DNA of 64,000 bases from contig NC_022041.1 of assembly GCF_000444995.1 (NCBI RefSeq), positions 1,400,001-1,464,000 on the forward strand. The letters are read 5' to 3'. The translations under genes were made by a program, and so were the position numbers. The stretch comes from Paracoccus aminophilus JCM 7686 (GTDB lineage: Bacteria; Pseudomonadota; Alphaproteobacteria; Rhodobacterales; Rhodobacteraceae). The notes below the pieces were generated by a model, which ran no database searches, was not told where the DNA came from, and saw only the letters and a list, made by a program, of their open reading frames with translations. This document shows, in pieces, positions 44,897 to 53,134 of the stretch (position 1 is the stretch's first letter; every line of letters starts with the position of its first letter).

Positions 44897-45817
44897 TCAT
44901 TGCAGTTTGATGCGGGGGTCGATCAGGGGCGCGACGAGATCGGCTAAGAGATTGCCGATGACGATGGCCACCGCCGAGACGAGGGTCACGCCCATGATGA
45001 TCGGAATGTCGACGCGCTGGATCGCCTGCCAGGCAAGCTGGCCGATGCCGGGCCAGCCGAAGACGCTTTCGACCACGACGATGCCGGACATGAACATGCC
45101 GATGTCGATCCCGATCATGGCGATGATCGGCAAGATCGCATTGGGCAGCGCATGGCCCAGAATGATGCGTCCGCGGCCCAGCCCCTTGGCGCGCGCGGTG
45201 CGAATGAAATCGGCGCGCAAGACATCGAGCATCGACGAGCGCATGATCCGCGAATACCAGCCCGAGCCGAGGATCCCTAGCGTCAGCGCGGGCAGGACCA
45301 GATGGGCGAAGGTGCCGTAGCCGCCGATCGGGAACCAGCCGAGCTTGACCGAAAAGACGTAGAGCAGCAGCAAGGCCACGACGAATTGCGGGGCCGAGAC
45401 GGTCACGAAGCTGCCAAGCATCAGCATATTGTCAAGCGCGCGGCCCCGGTAAAGCGCGGCGATCACGCCAAGCGTCAAGCCGATCGCCACCTCGCAAAAG
45501 ATCGCGGCGACCATCAGCAGCAAGGTCGCGGGCAGGCGCGAGACCAGCAGCGCCGAAACCTCGGTCTTTTGCAGATAGGAGCGGCCGAGGTCTCCGTGCA
45601 GCAGGTTCCACAGGTAATGGCCGTATTGGACGAAAAACGGCTGATCGAGGCCAAGCTGGCGGCGAATGCTCTCGACCGTCTCGGGCGTGGCCGAGCGGCC
45701 CGCGATCTGGCGCACCGGATCGGCGGGCAGGACGTAGAGGAGCACGAAGGTGATGAACGAGACCCCAAGCAGGATCAGAGCCGATTGGATCAGGCGGCGC
45801 AGGATATAGGAAAGCAT
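44897..45817 (-). CDS. DppB-type ABC permease
   Basis: A 306-residue inner-membrane permease with about six helices. It opens MLSYILRRLIQSALILLGVS, has the DppB family segment VYVLPADPVRQIAGRSATPE in altered form, and the EAA loop DFIRTARAKGLGRGRIILGH. It pairs with the DppC-type subunit, whose gene it overlaps by one base. Confidence 0.93.
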   Translation of the reverse strand: MLSYILRRLIQSALILLGVSFITFVLLYVLPADPVRQIAGRSATPETVESIRRQLGLDQPFFVQYGHYLWNLLHGDLGRSYLQKTEVSALLVSRLPATLLLMVAAIFCEVAIGLTLGVIAALYRGRALDNMLMLGSFVTVSAPQFVVALLLLYVFSVKLGWFPIGGYGTFAHLVLPALTLGILGSGWYSRIMRSSMLDVLRADFIRTARAKGLGRGRIILGHALPNAILPIIAMIGIDIGMFMSGIVVVESVFGWPGIGQLAWQAIQRVDIPIIMGVTLVSAVAIVIGNLLADLVAPLIDPRIKLQ

Positions 45818-46719
45818 CAGTCACGCCCCTGCTGGGTCGGGTCAAGGATGTCGCGAAGCGCGTCTCCGACCAGGTTGAAAGCAAGCGCAAGCAGCAGGAT
45901 CGCCGCGCCGGGAATGAAGACGAGCCAGGGCGCCGATTGGAAATAGGTCTGGTTCTCGAAGATGATATTGCCCCAGCTCGGCGTCGGGGGCTGGACGCCC
46001 ACGCCGAGGAAGGAAAGCGTCGCTTCCAAGAGCACCGTCGTCGAGATCCCAAGCGTCGCCCAGACGATCAGCGTCGGCACCAGATGGGGCAGGATATGGC
46101 GAAAGAGCGTGCGCAGATGGCCCGCACCGAGCGTCTTGCCCGCGGCGATGAAATCACGCTCGGCCAGGGATGAGGTCTGGGTGAAGACGACCCGTGCGGT
46201 CTGAACCCAGTTCACGAAAGCGATGACCATCGCCACGATCCAGAGCGAGGGCGTGAAGATCGCAGCCAGACAGATCGCGAGCAAAAGCGCGGGAAAGGCC
46301 ATCATCAGATCGGTGAAGCGCATCAGCACCGCGCCGACCGGGCCGCGGAAATAGCCCGCCGTGACCCCGATCAGCGTGCCGATCAACAGCGCCGCGCCAT
46401 TGGCGACAATCCCGATCACCAGCGAGGTCCGCGCGCCATAAAGCAGCCGCGAGAACAGGTCTCGGCCCAGAAGATCGGTGCCGAGCCAATAGGTTGCCCC
46501 CGGCGGCATCGGCGCGCCCTCGATGGTCAGCCCGTCAAAGAACTGCTCATTCGGGTCGAAAGGCGCGATCAGGGGCGCGAAGATCGCGCCACCGATACAG
46601 ATCACCATGATGACAAGACCCGCCAAGGCGAGCTTGCGCCGAAAGAGCCGCCGGAGGGCGGAGGGGCCGGTCTCGGGCTGGGCCTGCGGCTCAGGCGAGG
46701 TCGATGCGTTTGCCGTCAT
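45817..46719 (-). CDS. DppC-type ABC permease
   Basis: A 300-residue permease. The N-terminal LRRLFRRKLALAGLVIMVIC helix with a proline-rich cytosolic lead and WLGTDLLGRDLFSRLLYGAR are hallmarks of DppC/OppC; the EAA loop is RDFIAAGKTLGAGHLRTLFR. Its start overlaps the amiR-like gene by 29 bases, so the regulator and transporter genes are tightly coupled. Confidence 0.93.
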   Translation of the reverse strand: MTANASTSPEPQAQPETGPSALRRLFRRKLALAGLVIMVICIGGAIFAPLIAPFDPNEQFFDGLTIEGAPMPPGATYWLGTDLLGRDLFSRLLYGARTSLVIGIVANGAALLIGTLIGVTAGYFRGPVGAVLMRFTDLMMAFPALLLAICLAAIFTPSLWIVAMVIAFVNWVQTARVVFTQTSSLAERDFIAAGKTLGAGHLRTLFRHILPHLVPTLIVWATLGISTTVLLEATLSFLGVGVQPPTPSWGNIIFENQTYFQSAPWLVFIPGAAILLLALAFNLVGDALRDILDPTQQGRD

Positions 46720-47302
46720 TCACGGATCTTTCACTGGCATGGCTGGAGACGAGGCGCTCAGCGGCGGTCTCGATGGTGACGCGCCAAGCCATCGCGGTCT
46801 GGCGCAAAAGTTCATAGGCTTCGGCTTCGCTTTTGCCGCGCAGAACGAAGATCATCACCGCCTGCACCACGGTCTGGCGCGCCGAGAGGCGGTTCTCGAG
46901 ATCGGCGATCTGGGCAGCCGAGGCATGGGCGCGGTCGAAGTTGCTGCGCGCGACCAGCAGGGCGGCATAGACGCCCTTGTCGCTGACCGGCTTGAGCAAA
47001 AGCGCATGGGCGCCCATGGTCAGCACCCATTTGAGCCGACCCGGCGCCTCCGAGGCGACCATGGCGATCATCGGCATCGGTGATTGTCCCGCCGCCCAAG
47101 GGAATTGGGCATCATGGCCCGCATCGGCATCGTAGAAGATGAAATCCGCCGCAATCGCCTCGGCGGGCAAATCGGGCCAAGCCTCGCGCACATCAAGGCC
47201 GATGACGCGCAACTGGCGGATCAGGCCCTGAATGGCGGGATGGGGGCGATGCAGGATCCAGGCGGTCGCATTGCCAAGGTTCTCGGTCCTGATGCGGGTC
47301 AT
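46691..47302 (-). CDS. amiR: ANTAR-domain antiterminator, AmiR-like
   Basis: A 203-residue protein with a degenerate receiver-like N-domain (residues 10-120; the phosphoacceptor Asp region reads FIFYDADAG) and a coiled-coil linker LENRLSARQTVVQAVMIF leading into a C-terminal ANTAR domain (GKSEAEAYELLRQTAMAWRV). ANTAR proteins bind double hairpins in leader RNA and prevent termination. In Pseudomonas, AmiR is held by AmiC until an amide binds; here amiC lies directly upstream with a four-base overlap. The visible leader terminator at 48379-48424 is the expected target. Confidence 0.88.
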   Translation of the reverse strand: MTRIRTENLGNATAWILHRPHPAIQGLIRQLRVIGLDVREAWPDLPAEAIAADFIFYDADAGHDAQFPWAAGQSPMPMIAMVASEAPGRLKWVLTMGAHALLLKPVSDKGVYAALLVARSNFDRAHASAAQIADLENRLSARQTVVQAVMIFVLRGKSEAEAYELLRQTAMAWRVTIETAAERLVSSHASERSVNDGKRIDLA

Positions 47303-48363
47303 GACACCACCTTCAGCGCAAGGGCCGGGCGCTGTCCGTCCCGCCGCGTCAGATAGGGATCGGCCTCGCGCGCGGGCAGGCGCTGAAGCTCGCGGAAGCG
47401 GCCATCTTGAAGGCGGGCGATCACCACCGGCTGGCGCGCGTGGAAATGGTCGGGATGAAGCCGGGGCTCTAGCCCGCCCTGGCGGGCAAGGCGCAAAAGC
47501 TCGGCCAGCGGCAGGGTCTCGGCGCCGGGGCGGCCGTGCAAGAGCCGCGCGAGCTCATGGACCGATTGCCGCGCCATTTCCGCGAAAGAGCCGCCGCGCG
47601 CCGTGCCGGGTTCGAACCACGGCCCGGCGGCAATCAGCCCCTCGGCGGCGGGGCCTGCCGCAAGCAGCTCGCTTTCGGTGAAATTGCACGACAGGACCGG
47701 GGTCGTGGCCTCGGGTCCTGCGCCCGCCCGCAACCGCGCCAGAAAGGCATAGGAGCTTTCCCCGATCAGCGAATTCAGGATGAAATCAGGCCGCAGCGCC
47801 CGGACTTCATGCAGGATATGGTCGAGCTCGGTCTCGCCGACCGGCAGATAGCGATCGCCCAGAATCCGGCCCGAGGCGGCAGAGATTTCCGCCCGCGCGA
47901 TCTGGGCCATTTCCCAGCCCCAGATGTAATTCGAGCCGACGAGATAGGCCGAACGCCCCAGAGCGGGGAGCGCCCAGTCGAGCAAGGGCAGCAGATGCTG
48001 GTTCGGGCAGGAATGCATATAGGCGACATGTTCCGAGGCCTCGAACCCCTCATAGGGGACCGGATACCACAGGACGCCGCCAAAGCGTTCAAGCTCGGGG
48101 ATGACCTCTTTGCGGCTGGCCGAGGTGACGCAGCCAAAGATGTGCTGCACGTCCGAGCGGCTCAGAATGTCGCGGCAGAGCGGGGCATAGCGGTCGAGCC
48201 GACCCTCGGGATCGCGCTCGGTGACGCGGAAAGCCAGATCGAGACCGGGATCGGCATTGACCTCGGCCACGCCCTGCAAAGCGCCAAGCCGGCTCGTCTG
48301 CGACAAGGCCGCATAAGCGCCGCTGCGAGATTGCAGAATTCCGATGTCGACAAGCCGCTTCAT
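47299..48363 (-). CDS. amiC: Amide-sensing periplasmic-binding-fold protein, AmiC-like
   Basis: A 354-residue protein of the AmiC/UrtA (Peripla_BP_5) family without a signal peptide, matching AmiC, which works in the cytosol as the ligand sensor of AmiR. Family segments are VDIGILQSRSGAYAALSQTS, FGCVTSASRKEVIPELERFG, YLVGSNYIWGWEMAQIARAE and PDFILNSLIGESSYAFLARL. A UrtA-type transporter component would carry a signal peptide, so the sensor role is favoured. The start MKRLVDIG at 48363 lies 16 bases after the leader terminator. Confidence 0.87.
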   Translation of the reverse strand: MKRLVDIGILQSRSGAYAALSQTSRLGALQGVAEVNADPGLDLAFRVTERDPEGRLDRYAPLCRDILSRSDVQHIFGCVTSASRKEVIPELERFGGVLWYPVPYEGFEASEHVAYMHSCPNQHLLPLLDWALPALGRSAYLVGSNYIWGWEMAQIARAEISAASGRILGDRYLPVGETELDHILHEVRALRPDFILNSLIGESSYAFLARLRAGAGPEATTPVLSCNFTESELLAAGPAAEGLIAAGPWFEPGTARGGSFAEMARQSVHELARLLHGRPGAETLPLAELLRLARQGGLEPRLHPDHFHARQPVVIARLQDGRFRELQRLPAREADPYLTRRDGQRPALALKVVS

Positions 48364-48378
48364 CCGGTCCCTGAACGT

Positions 48379-48424
48379 AAAAAAGCCCCGTCTCGATCGC
48401 GGAGTACACGGATCGATGCGGGGC
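48379..48424 (-). terminator. Leader terminator in front of amiC, probable ANTAR antitermination target
   Basis: On the minus strand GCCCCG pairs with CGGGGC (plus 48419-48424 and 48385-48390), then a symmetric 3x3 internal loop, then CGATC/GATCG, with a 12-base loop, followed directly by TTTTTT. A textbook intrinsic terminator placed upstream of the first gene of an operon rather than after a gene. This is the arrangement used by AmiR-type antiterminators. A further seven-base stem CAACCTA/TAGGTTG lies upstream in the leader (about 48449-48495). Confidence 0.75.
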
Positions 48425-48640
48425 CCTGATGCCAATATTTGAAGTCAACCTAGCCGGTTTCGTTTGGGAAGGGAAGAACCTTAGGTTGAAGCCGTCACAA
48501 TGCGCCATCCATGTCCGGAAATCGGGCAGGAACGCAATTTATGTGCGCGGCTTTTGGGCAGGCGTCACATCCGCGTGAGCGCGCGGGGAGGCATGCCCTT
48601 TGGCGTTGGGCGCGGGACCGCCTGCCAAAGAGCCACTTCT

Positions 48641-49258
48641 TTAGCCGTTATATTTCTCAAGAAACGCCTCGGCGGGCAGTTTGCGGAAATCGGGCAGGGC
48701 TTCGCGCAGGCGCTGGTGATCCCAGTCCCACCAGGCCAGCGCCATCAGCCGGTCGATCACGTTTTGCGAAAAGCGCATCCGGATGATCTTGGCCGAAACC
48801 CCGCCGACAATCGCGAAATCGGGCACATCCTTGGTCACCACCGCGCCCGAGGCGACGATGACGCCCGCGCCAAGCGTCACATCGGGCTTGATGATCGCGC
48901 CATGACCGATCCAGCAATCGGGGCCCAAAACCGTGCGGCGCGCGGCGCGGGCGGCGAAGAAATCGGCGTCATCCTGAGCATCCTCCCAATACCAGGACGA
49001 GCGGTAAAGGAAGTGGTGCTGCGCGGCATGGGCATAGGGGTGATCGGTCGGGCCGATCCGGGTCGCCGCGGCGATATTGGCGAATTTGCCGACGCTGGTA
49101 TTGGCGATGTCGGAGAGCCGTTCGCAATAGGCGTAATCGCCGAAATCAGAGTTCAGGACACGTGCGTCCTGACCGACCTCGCAATAGGCGCCGAAGGTCG
49201 AGTTGGTGATCTGGGCACCGGAATGGAGGAAGGGCTCGGTTGGGCTGAGACGGGTCAT
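48641..49258 (-). CDS. Hexapeptide-repeat acetyltransferase of the phosphonate-cluster type
   Basis: A 205-residue left-handed beta-helix acyltransferase. Hexapeptide turns appear as GAQITNSTFGAYCEVGQDAR and later VTLGAGVIVASGAVVTKDVP, VGGVSAKIIRMRF. The blocks IAAATRIGPTDHPYAHAAQH and HHFLYRSSWYW match the xenobiotic/phosphonate-associated transferase subfamily (TIGR03308-like), often beside phn genes. It probably acetylates an amino or hydroxyl group. It is the last gene of an operon with a PHP hydrolase and an ABC importer. The 48425-48640 gap upstream of the amiC leader has no recognised gene. Confidence 0.82.
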   Translation of the reverse strand: MTRLSPTEPFLHSGAQITNSTFGAYCEVGQDARVLNSDFGDYAYCERLSDIANTSVGKFANIAAATRIGPTDHPYAHAAQHHFLYRSSWYWEDAQDDADFFAARAARRTVLGPDCWIGHGAIIKPDVTLGAGVIVASGAVVTKDVPDFAIVGGVSAKIIRMRFSQNVIDRLMALAWWDWDHQRLREALPDFRKLPAEAFLEKYNG

Positions 49259-49334
49259 GGGGTCGCTTCGTTGAGGTCAAGGTTGCGGTTGAGGGGGGAC
49301 AAGCGGGCCGGTTGTTCGGCCCGCGAGGGGGCGC

Positions 49335-50228
49335 TTAGTCGCGCCAGAGCGGGTTGGCCCAGGCGCGATTGCCTGCCTCATCGGCGATGACAAGCCGCGC
49401 CCAACTGCCTGCGAATTTCTCGAGCGGCAGGCGCAAATGGGTCAGATCCATGCCGGTGACCGCGGCCGAGCGCGCCGCATGGCCGATCAGCCAGGCCGAG
49501 GAAATCGGGCTGGTTTCGACATTCAGATGATCGCCGTCGATCTCGACATGATAGATCTCGGGGCCTTGCGAGGCGTAATAGGCCCCGGCCTTCAGCGCGG
49601 CGAGGATCGCCTCGGGGCTGCGCTCGGCGGCTTTGACCATGACCCAGCTGCCGCCGAGATCGCCGTGATAGCGATGGGTGTCATCGGCGGCGACGACGCC
49701 GATGCGGCGGCCGGCATTCAGCATCTGGTCGATGAGATGGCCGCCTTCGCCGCGCCCGGTCTCTATCTGGCAGATGGTGTTCCAAGCCTCGACCGCATGG
49801 ACCTCGGGCAGGGTCAGCGCATCTTCCGGGGTCAGCCCATACCAGGCGGGATGGGGGATCGACACGAAGGCCCCGGCATCGAGCGCGCGTTGTGCGAGCT
49901 CTACCCCGGTCTCCGTCTCGCCAAGCGGCGCGAAATCAATCGGCAGGCCATTGGCGACCAGATGCCAGATCTCGCCATTGCCAAGCGCGGGGGCGTGAAG
50001 TTCTGCACCCAGCAGCGTGGTGAATTCCGCGTCACGCCACGGCGTCGTATCGGTGACCGGATAGCCATAGCGCGCCATGAAATGGTCGGTCAGGCTGATG
50101 AAATCATAGCCCAAATCGCGGTAGAGCGCGCAGACGCGGGCAGGCGTCGGATCGCCGTCCGAGACCGAGGAATGGCAATGCAGATTGCCGCGCAGGAACA
50201 GGCCGGGGGTGGTGAAGGCACTCAGCAT
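49335..50228 (-). CDS. PHP-domain metal-dependent hydrolase (CehA/McbA type)
   Basis: A 297-residue PHP phosphoesterase-family protein. Metal-binding motifs in order are GNLHCHSSVSDGDPTP, FISLTDHFM, LLGAELHAP, SIPHPAW and VVAADDTHRYHGD, giving a normal trinuclear site. PHP proteins hydrolyse phosphate esters, and one PHP enzyme processes cyclic phosphate in a phosphonate pathway; CehA/McbA relatives cleave aryl esters. The neighbours (ABC importer, phosphonate-type acetyltransferase) make a phosphoester substrate plausible but unproven. There is no signal peptide, so it acts in the cytosol after import. Confidence 0.88.
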   Translation of the reverse strand: MLSAFTTPGLFLRGNLHCHSSVSDGDPTPARVCALYRDLGYDFISLTDHFMARYGYPVTDTTPWRDAEFTTLLGAELHAPALGNGEIWHLVANGLPIDFAPLGETETGVELAQRALDAGAFVSIPHPAWYGLTPEDALTLPEVHAVEAWNTICQIETGRGEGGHLIDQMLNAGRRIGVVAADDTHRYHGDLGGSWVMVKAAERSPEAILAALKAGAYYASQGPEIYHVEIDGDHLNVETSPISSAWLIGHAARSAAVTGMDLTHLRLPLEKFAGSWARLVIADEAGNRAWANPLWRD

Positions 50229-50258
50229 GAGGCGTCTTTCTTTCGAGGTGAGAGGGGG

Positions 50259-51380
50259 TCAACGGGCGGCGCTTAAAAGCGTGCCTAGCATGTCGGGAAG
50301 GGGTTCTGGCGGCGGCATCCCGCCCGCAAGGGGAGCGTCGGGCGTGACGAAAGCCAGCCGCCCGTCGCGATAGACCGAGACGCGGCGCGGCTTGGGGATC
50401 AGCCGCGCGCCCTCGTCAAGCGGCTGCCCGGCGGGGGCTTGAGCCTTGAGGCGGTTGCCGTCAGCGAGCATCAGATCGACCGACAGATGGCTGCCAAAAT
50501 CGGTAACGCGAGTCACGCGCGCGGCGGGGGTGATGCCGTCGGGCGCAGGCGTGAGGGCCAAGTCTTCGGGTCGGATCGCCAGCCGCGCCGGGCCGTCCGG
50601 CAAGGGCAGGGTCAGCGGCAGGCCGCCGAAATTGGCTTGCCCGCCCCGGATCTCGATGTCGAAAAAGCTGATCTGCCCGATGAAACCCGCGACGAATTCG
50701 CTTTCGGGGCGGCGGTAGATCTGCTCGGGGCGGCCGATCTGTTCAAGCCGTCCGGCGCGCATCACCGCAATCCGGTCGGCAATCGCCAAGGCCTCGTCCT
50801 GCCCATGGGTGACGAAGATCATGGTGATGCCCAAGCGGCGCTGGATCTCGCGGACCTCGTCGCGCAGGTGTTCGCGCAGATGCTGGTCGAGGCTCGCAAA
50901 GGGCTCGTCGAGCAAGAGCACCTTGGGTTCCAGCACCAGCGAGCGCGCCAACGCCACGCGCTGTTGCTGGCCGCCCGAGAGTTTCGCAGGCGAGCGCTCG
51001 CCAAAGCCCGCAAGCCCGACCAGGGCCAGCACCTCATCGACCTTGCGGCGGATCTCGTCGCGGTTCAGACGGCGCAGGCGCAGGCCAAAGCCGATATTGC
51101 CCGCAACCGTCATATGCGGCCAGAGCGCATGGCTTTGAAAGACCATGCCGGTCGGACGACGCTCGGGCGGCAACGGCGTCATATCGCGGCCCTCGATCAG
51201 GATACGCCCGGCGCTGGCGGTCTCGAAACCGCCGATCATCCGCAGCACGGTCGATTTTCCCGAGCCCGAGGGGCCAAGTAGCGAGATCAGCTCGCCCGGC
51301 GCGATCTTGAGCGAGACCTCGTCCACCGCCGTGGTCGGGCCAAAGCGGCGGGTCAGGTTTTGCAGTTCCAATGCGGACAT
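50259..51380 (-). CDS. ABC transporter ATP-binding protein (PotA/FbpC type)
   Basis: A 373-residue ATPase with an N-terminal ABC domain and a C-terminal TOBE-like domain (residues about 270-350). Motifs are [42 protein letters not shown] and FVTHGQDEALAI. The PotA/FbpC/PhnT class energises import of polyamines, iron or phosphonates. It follows two permease genes by a 12-base gap and belongs to the importer at 50259-54257. CUT1 ATPases look similar, so it could also serve the ATPase-less sugar importer at 56090-59048. Confidence 0.92.
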   Translation of the reverse strand: MSALELQNLTRRFGPTTAVDEVSLKIAPGELISLLGPSGSGKSTVLRMIGGFETASAGRILIEGRDMTPLPPERRPTGMVFQSHALWPHMTVAGNIGFGLRLRRLNRDEIRRKVDEVLALVGLAGFGERSPAKLSGGQQQRVALARSLVLEPKVLLLDEPFASLDQHLREHLRDEVREIQRRLGITMIFVTHGQDEALAIADRIAVMRAGRLEQIGRPEQIYRRPESEFVAGFIGQISFFDIEIRGGQANFGGLPLTLPLPDGPARLAIRPEDLALTPAPDGITPAARVTRVTDFGSHLSVDLMLADGNRLKAQAPAGQPLDEGARLIPKPRRVSVYRDGRLAFVTPDAPLAGGMPPPEPLPDMLGTLLSAAR

Positions 51381-51392
51381 GAAGATCTCCGT

Positions 51393-52226
51393 TCAGGCGC
51401 CAAGCGCGCGCCCCAGCGCCTGCGCGCCGAGAAAGCGGCGCACGACGAGCAGCAAAAGGAAGGAGGGCAGCCACAGGATGACCGACAGCACCGCGCCATA
51501 TTGCACGACCAGTTCCGAGTTGATGAAGCGGATCATCAAAAGCGGAACCGTGCGGACCTCTGGCGCGCCGATCAGCCAGGCGACCTCGGTTTCATAGAAG
51601 GTGTTGACGAAGGTCAGCAGCACCGCTGCCGAGACGGCGGGCAGAACCTGCGGCAAGGTGATCGACCAGAAGACCCGGAGTGGCCCCGCGCCCGCGTCCC
51701 GCGCCGCTTCCTCGAGGCGGCGGTCGACGTTTTGGAAGGCCGAGACCGGGATCCAGACCATGAACATCAGCGTGCCGACGAGCTGGATCAGCACGACGCC
51801 CCAGAAGCTGCCGATGAGGCCAAGCCCCATGAAGATCGTGGCGATGGTGATATAAAGCCCGAATTTCGGGAAGGCATAGACCGTCAGGAACGACAGGAAA
51901 AACGCGTTTCGTCCCGGAAAGTCGAGCCGGGCAAAGGCCCAGGCGGCGGGCAGGCAGATCACCGTCGAGAGCGCGGTGACGATGGCCGAAAGCGCGAGCG
52001 AAGTGCGCATCGCCTCCCAGACATCAGTGCGCCCGAGCATCTCTTGCCAGAAGCGCAGGCCGAATTTCTGCGGGATGACGGCCGGCCAACGCCAGATCTC
52101 GGTCAAGGACCAGACCGCGACCACGATCAGCGGCATCAGGATCGCGACGCTGAGCAGCGTGGCGATGACCAGGCCGCGCAGATCCAACTGGCGGAGAGGG
52201 GAAAGGCGGCGCGCGGCGAGGCTCAT
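51393..52226 (-). CDS. ABC permease, second inner-membrane subunit
   Basis: A 277-residue permease with about six helices; the EAA loop reads EEAARDAGAGPLRVFWSITLP. It resembles PotC/PhnV-like permeases. It overlaps the other permease gene by four bases, giving the usual heterodimer pair. Confidence 0.9.
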   Translation of the reverse strand: MSLAARRLSPLRQLDLRGLVIATLLSVAILMPLIVVAVWSLTEIWRWPAVIPQKFGLRFWQEMLGRTDVWEAMRTSLALSAIVTALSTVICLPAAWAFARLDFPGRNAFFLSFLTVYAFPKFGLYITIATIFMGLGLIGSFWGVVLIQLVGTLMFMVWIPVSAFQNVDRRLEEAARDAGAGPLRVFWSITLPQVLPAVSAAVLLTFVNTFYETEVAWLIGAPEVRTVPLLMIRFINSELVVQYGAVLSVILWLPSFLLLLVVRRFLGAQALGRALGA

Positions 52227-53134
52227 CTCTCATTCTCCCGGCGGTTGCGCGCGGTCGAGCGGACATAGAACCAAGCAAAGACCGCGCAGAAAAGGAAGGT
52301 GACGACCGCCTGCGTGCGCGCCTGCGTCGGCTGGTCCACGTCGATGATCGTGCGGCGCATGAAGGGGCCCATCATCTCGGGCACGGTCGGGCCAAGCAGC
52401 CAGGGCAGCGTGAAGGCCGAGAAAAGCCCCAGCACCACGAAACAGGCCGCGACCAGAAGCGTGCCGGTGATCCTCGGCAAGATGATATGGCGCAAAACGC
52501 TCAGCCGGTTCGCGCCGACATCGCGCGCGGCCTCGACCGCGGCTTGCGAGACATTGCCAAGCCCCGCCAGCACGATCAGCAGCGTCAGCGGCAGATTGTC
52601 CCAGACAAGTCCGATGATCGGCCCCCAAGGCGTCAGATAGGGCGAGGGGATCTTGGGCAGGCCAACCGCATTCAGAAGCGTATCAAGCGTGCCATTCGGT
52701 CCCAAAGTGCGGATCAGCGCATAAGCCAGCAGGATCGAGGGCACGAACAGCGGAAAGAGCGCGATGGTCTGGACATAGCCCGCGAGCCGCGAGTGCGAAA
52801 AGCGCAAGTACAGCGCGATCGGCAGCGACAGGCCGAGCAGCAGCCCGGTTGAGACCGCCGTAACCCAGATCGTCAGCCACAGATTGCGCAGGCTGAAGCC
52901 GTCGCTGAGAAAGAAGCGGTAATGGGCAAGGCTGAAGCGGCGGCCCTCGGGCGTCGTCACGCTCAGCGTATCGAGAACCGACAGCGCCACCGGCCACAGG
53001 ATCAGCCCGACGACCAAAGCCACCGGAACGGCGACGAGAAGGAGGCCCCAGAGCCCCCTTCGGTCGTTTCGCACAGGCGCCTCGGCCGCGAGCAGGCTCG
53101 CCGCCGCGCCCGATGCGGGATCAGCGCTGGACAT
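52223..53134 (-). CDS. ABC permease, first inner-membrane subunit
   Basis: A 303-residue permease with about six helices, with the EAA loop EAARDVGANRLSVLRHIILP. It resembles PotB/PhnU-like permeases. MSSADPAS at 53134 is chosen as start, overlapping the binding-protein gene by 14 bases; an earlier in-frame start at 53227 would lie deep within that gene. Confidence 0.88.
   Translation of the reverse strand: MSSADPASGAAASLLAAEAPVRNDRRGLWGLLLVAVPVALVVGLILWPVALSVLDTLSVTTPEGRRFSLAHYRFFLSDGFSLRNLWLTIWVTAVSTGLLLGLSLPIALYLRFSHSRLAGYVQTIALFPLFVPSILLAYALIRTLGPNGTLDTLLNAVGLPKIPSPYLTPWGPIIGLVWDNLPLTLLIVLAGLGNVSQAAVEAARDVGANRLSVLRHIILPRITGTLLVAACFVVLGLFSAFTLPWLLGPTVPEMMGPFMRRTIIDVDQPTQARTQAVVTFLFCAVFAWFYVRSTARNRRENER

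Noticed and set aside
43228..44910. 560-residue plus-strand frame
   Set aside because: Antisense to the dipeptide-type binding protein.
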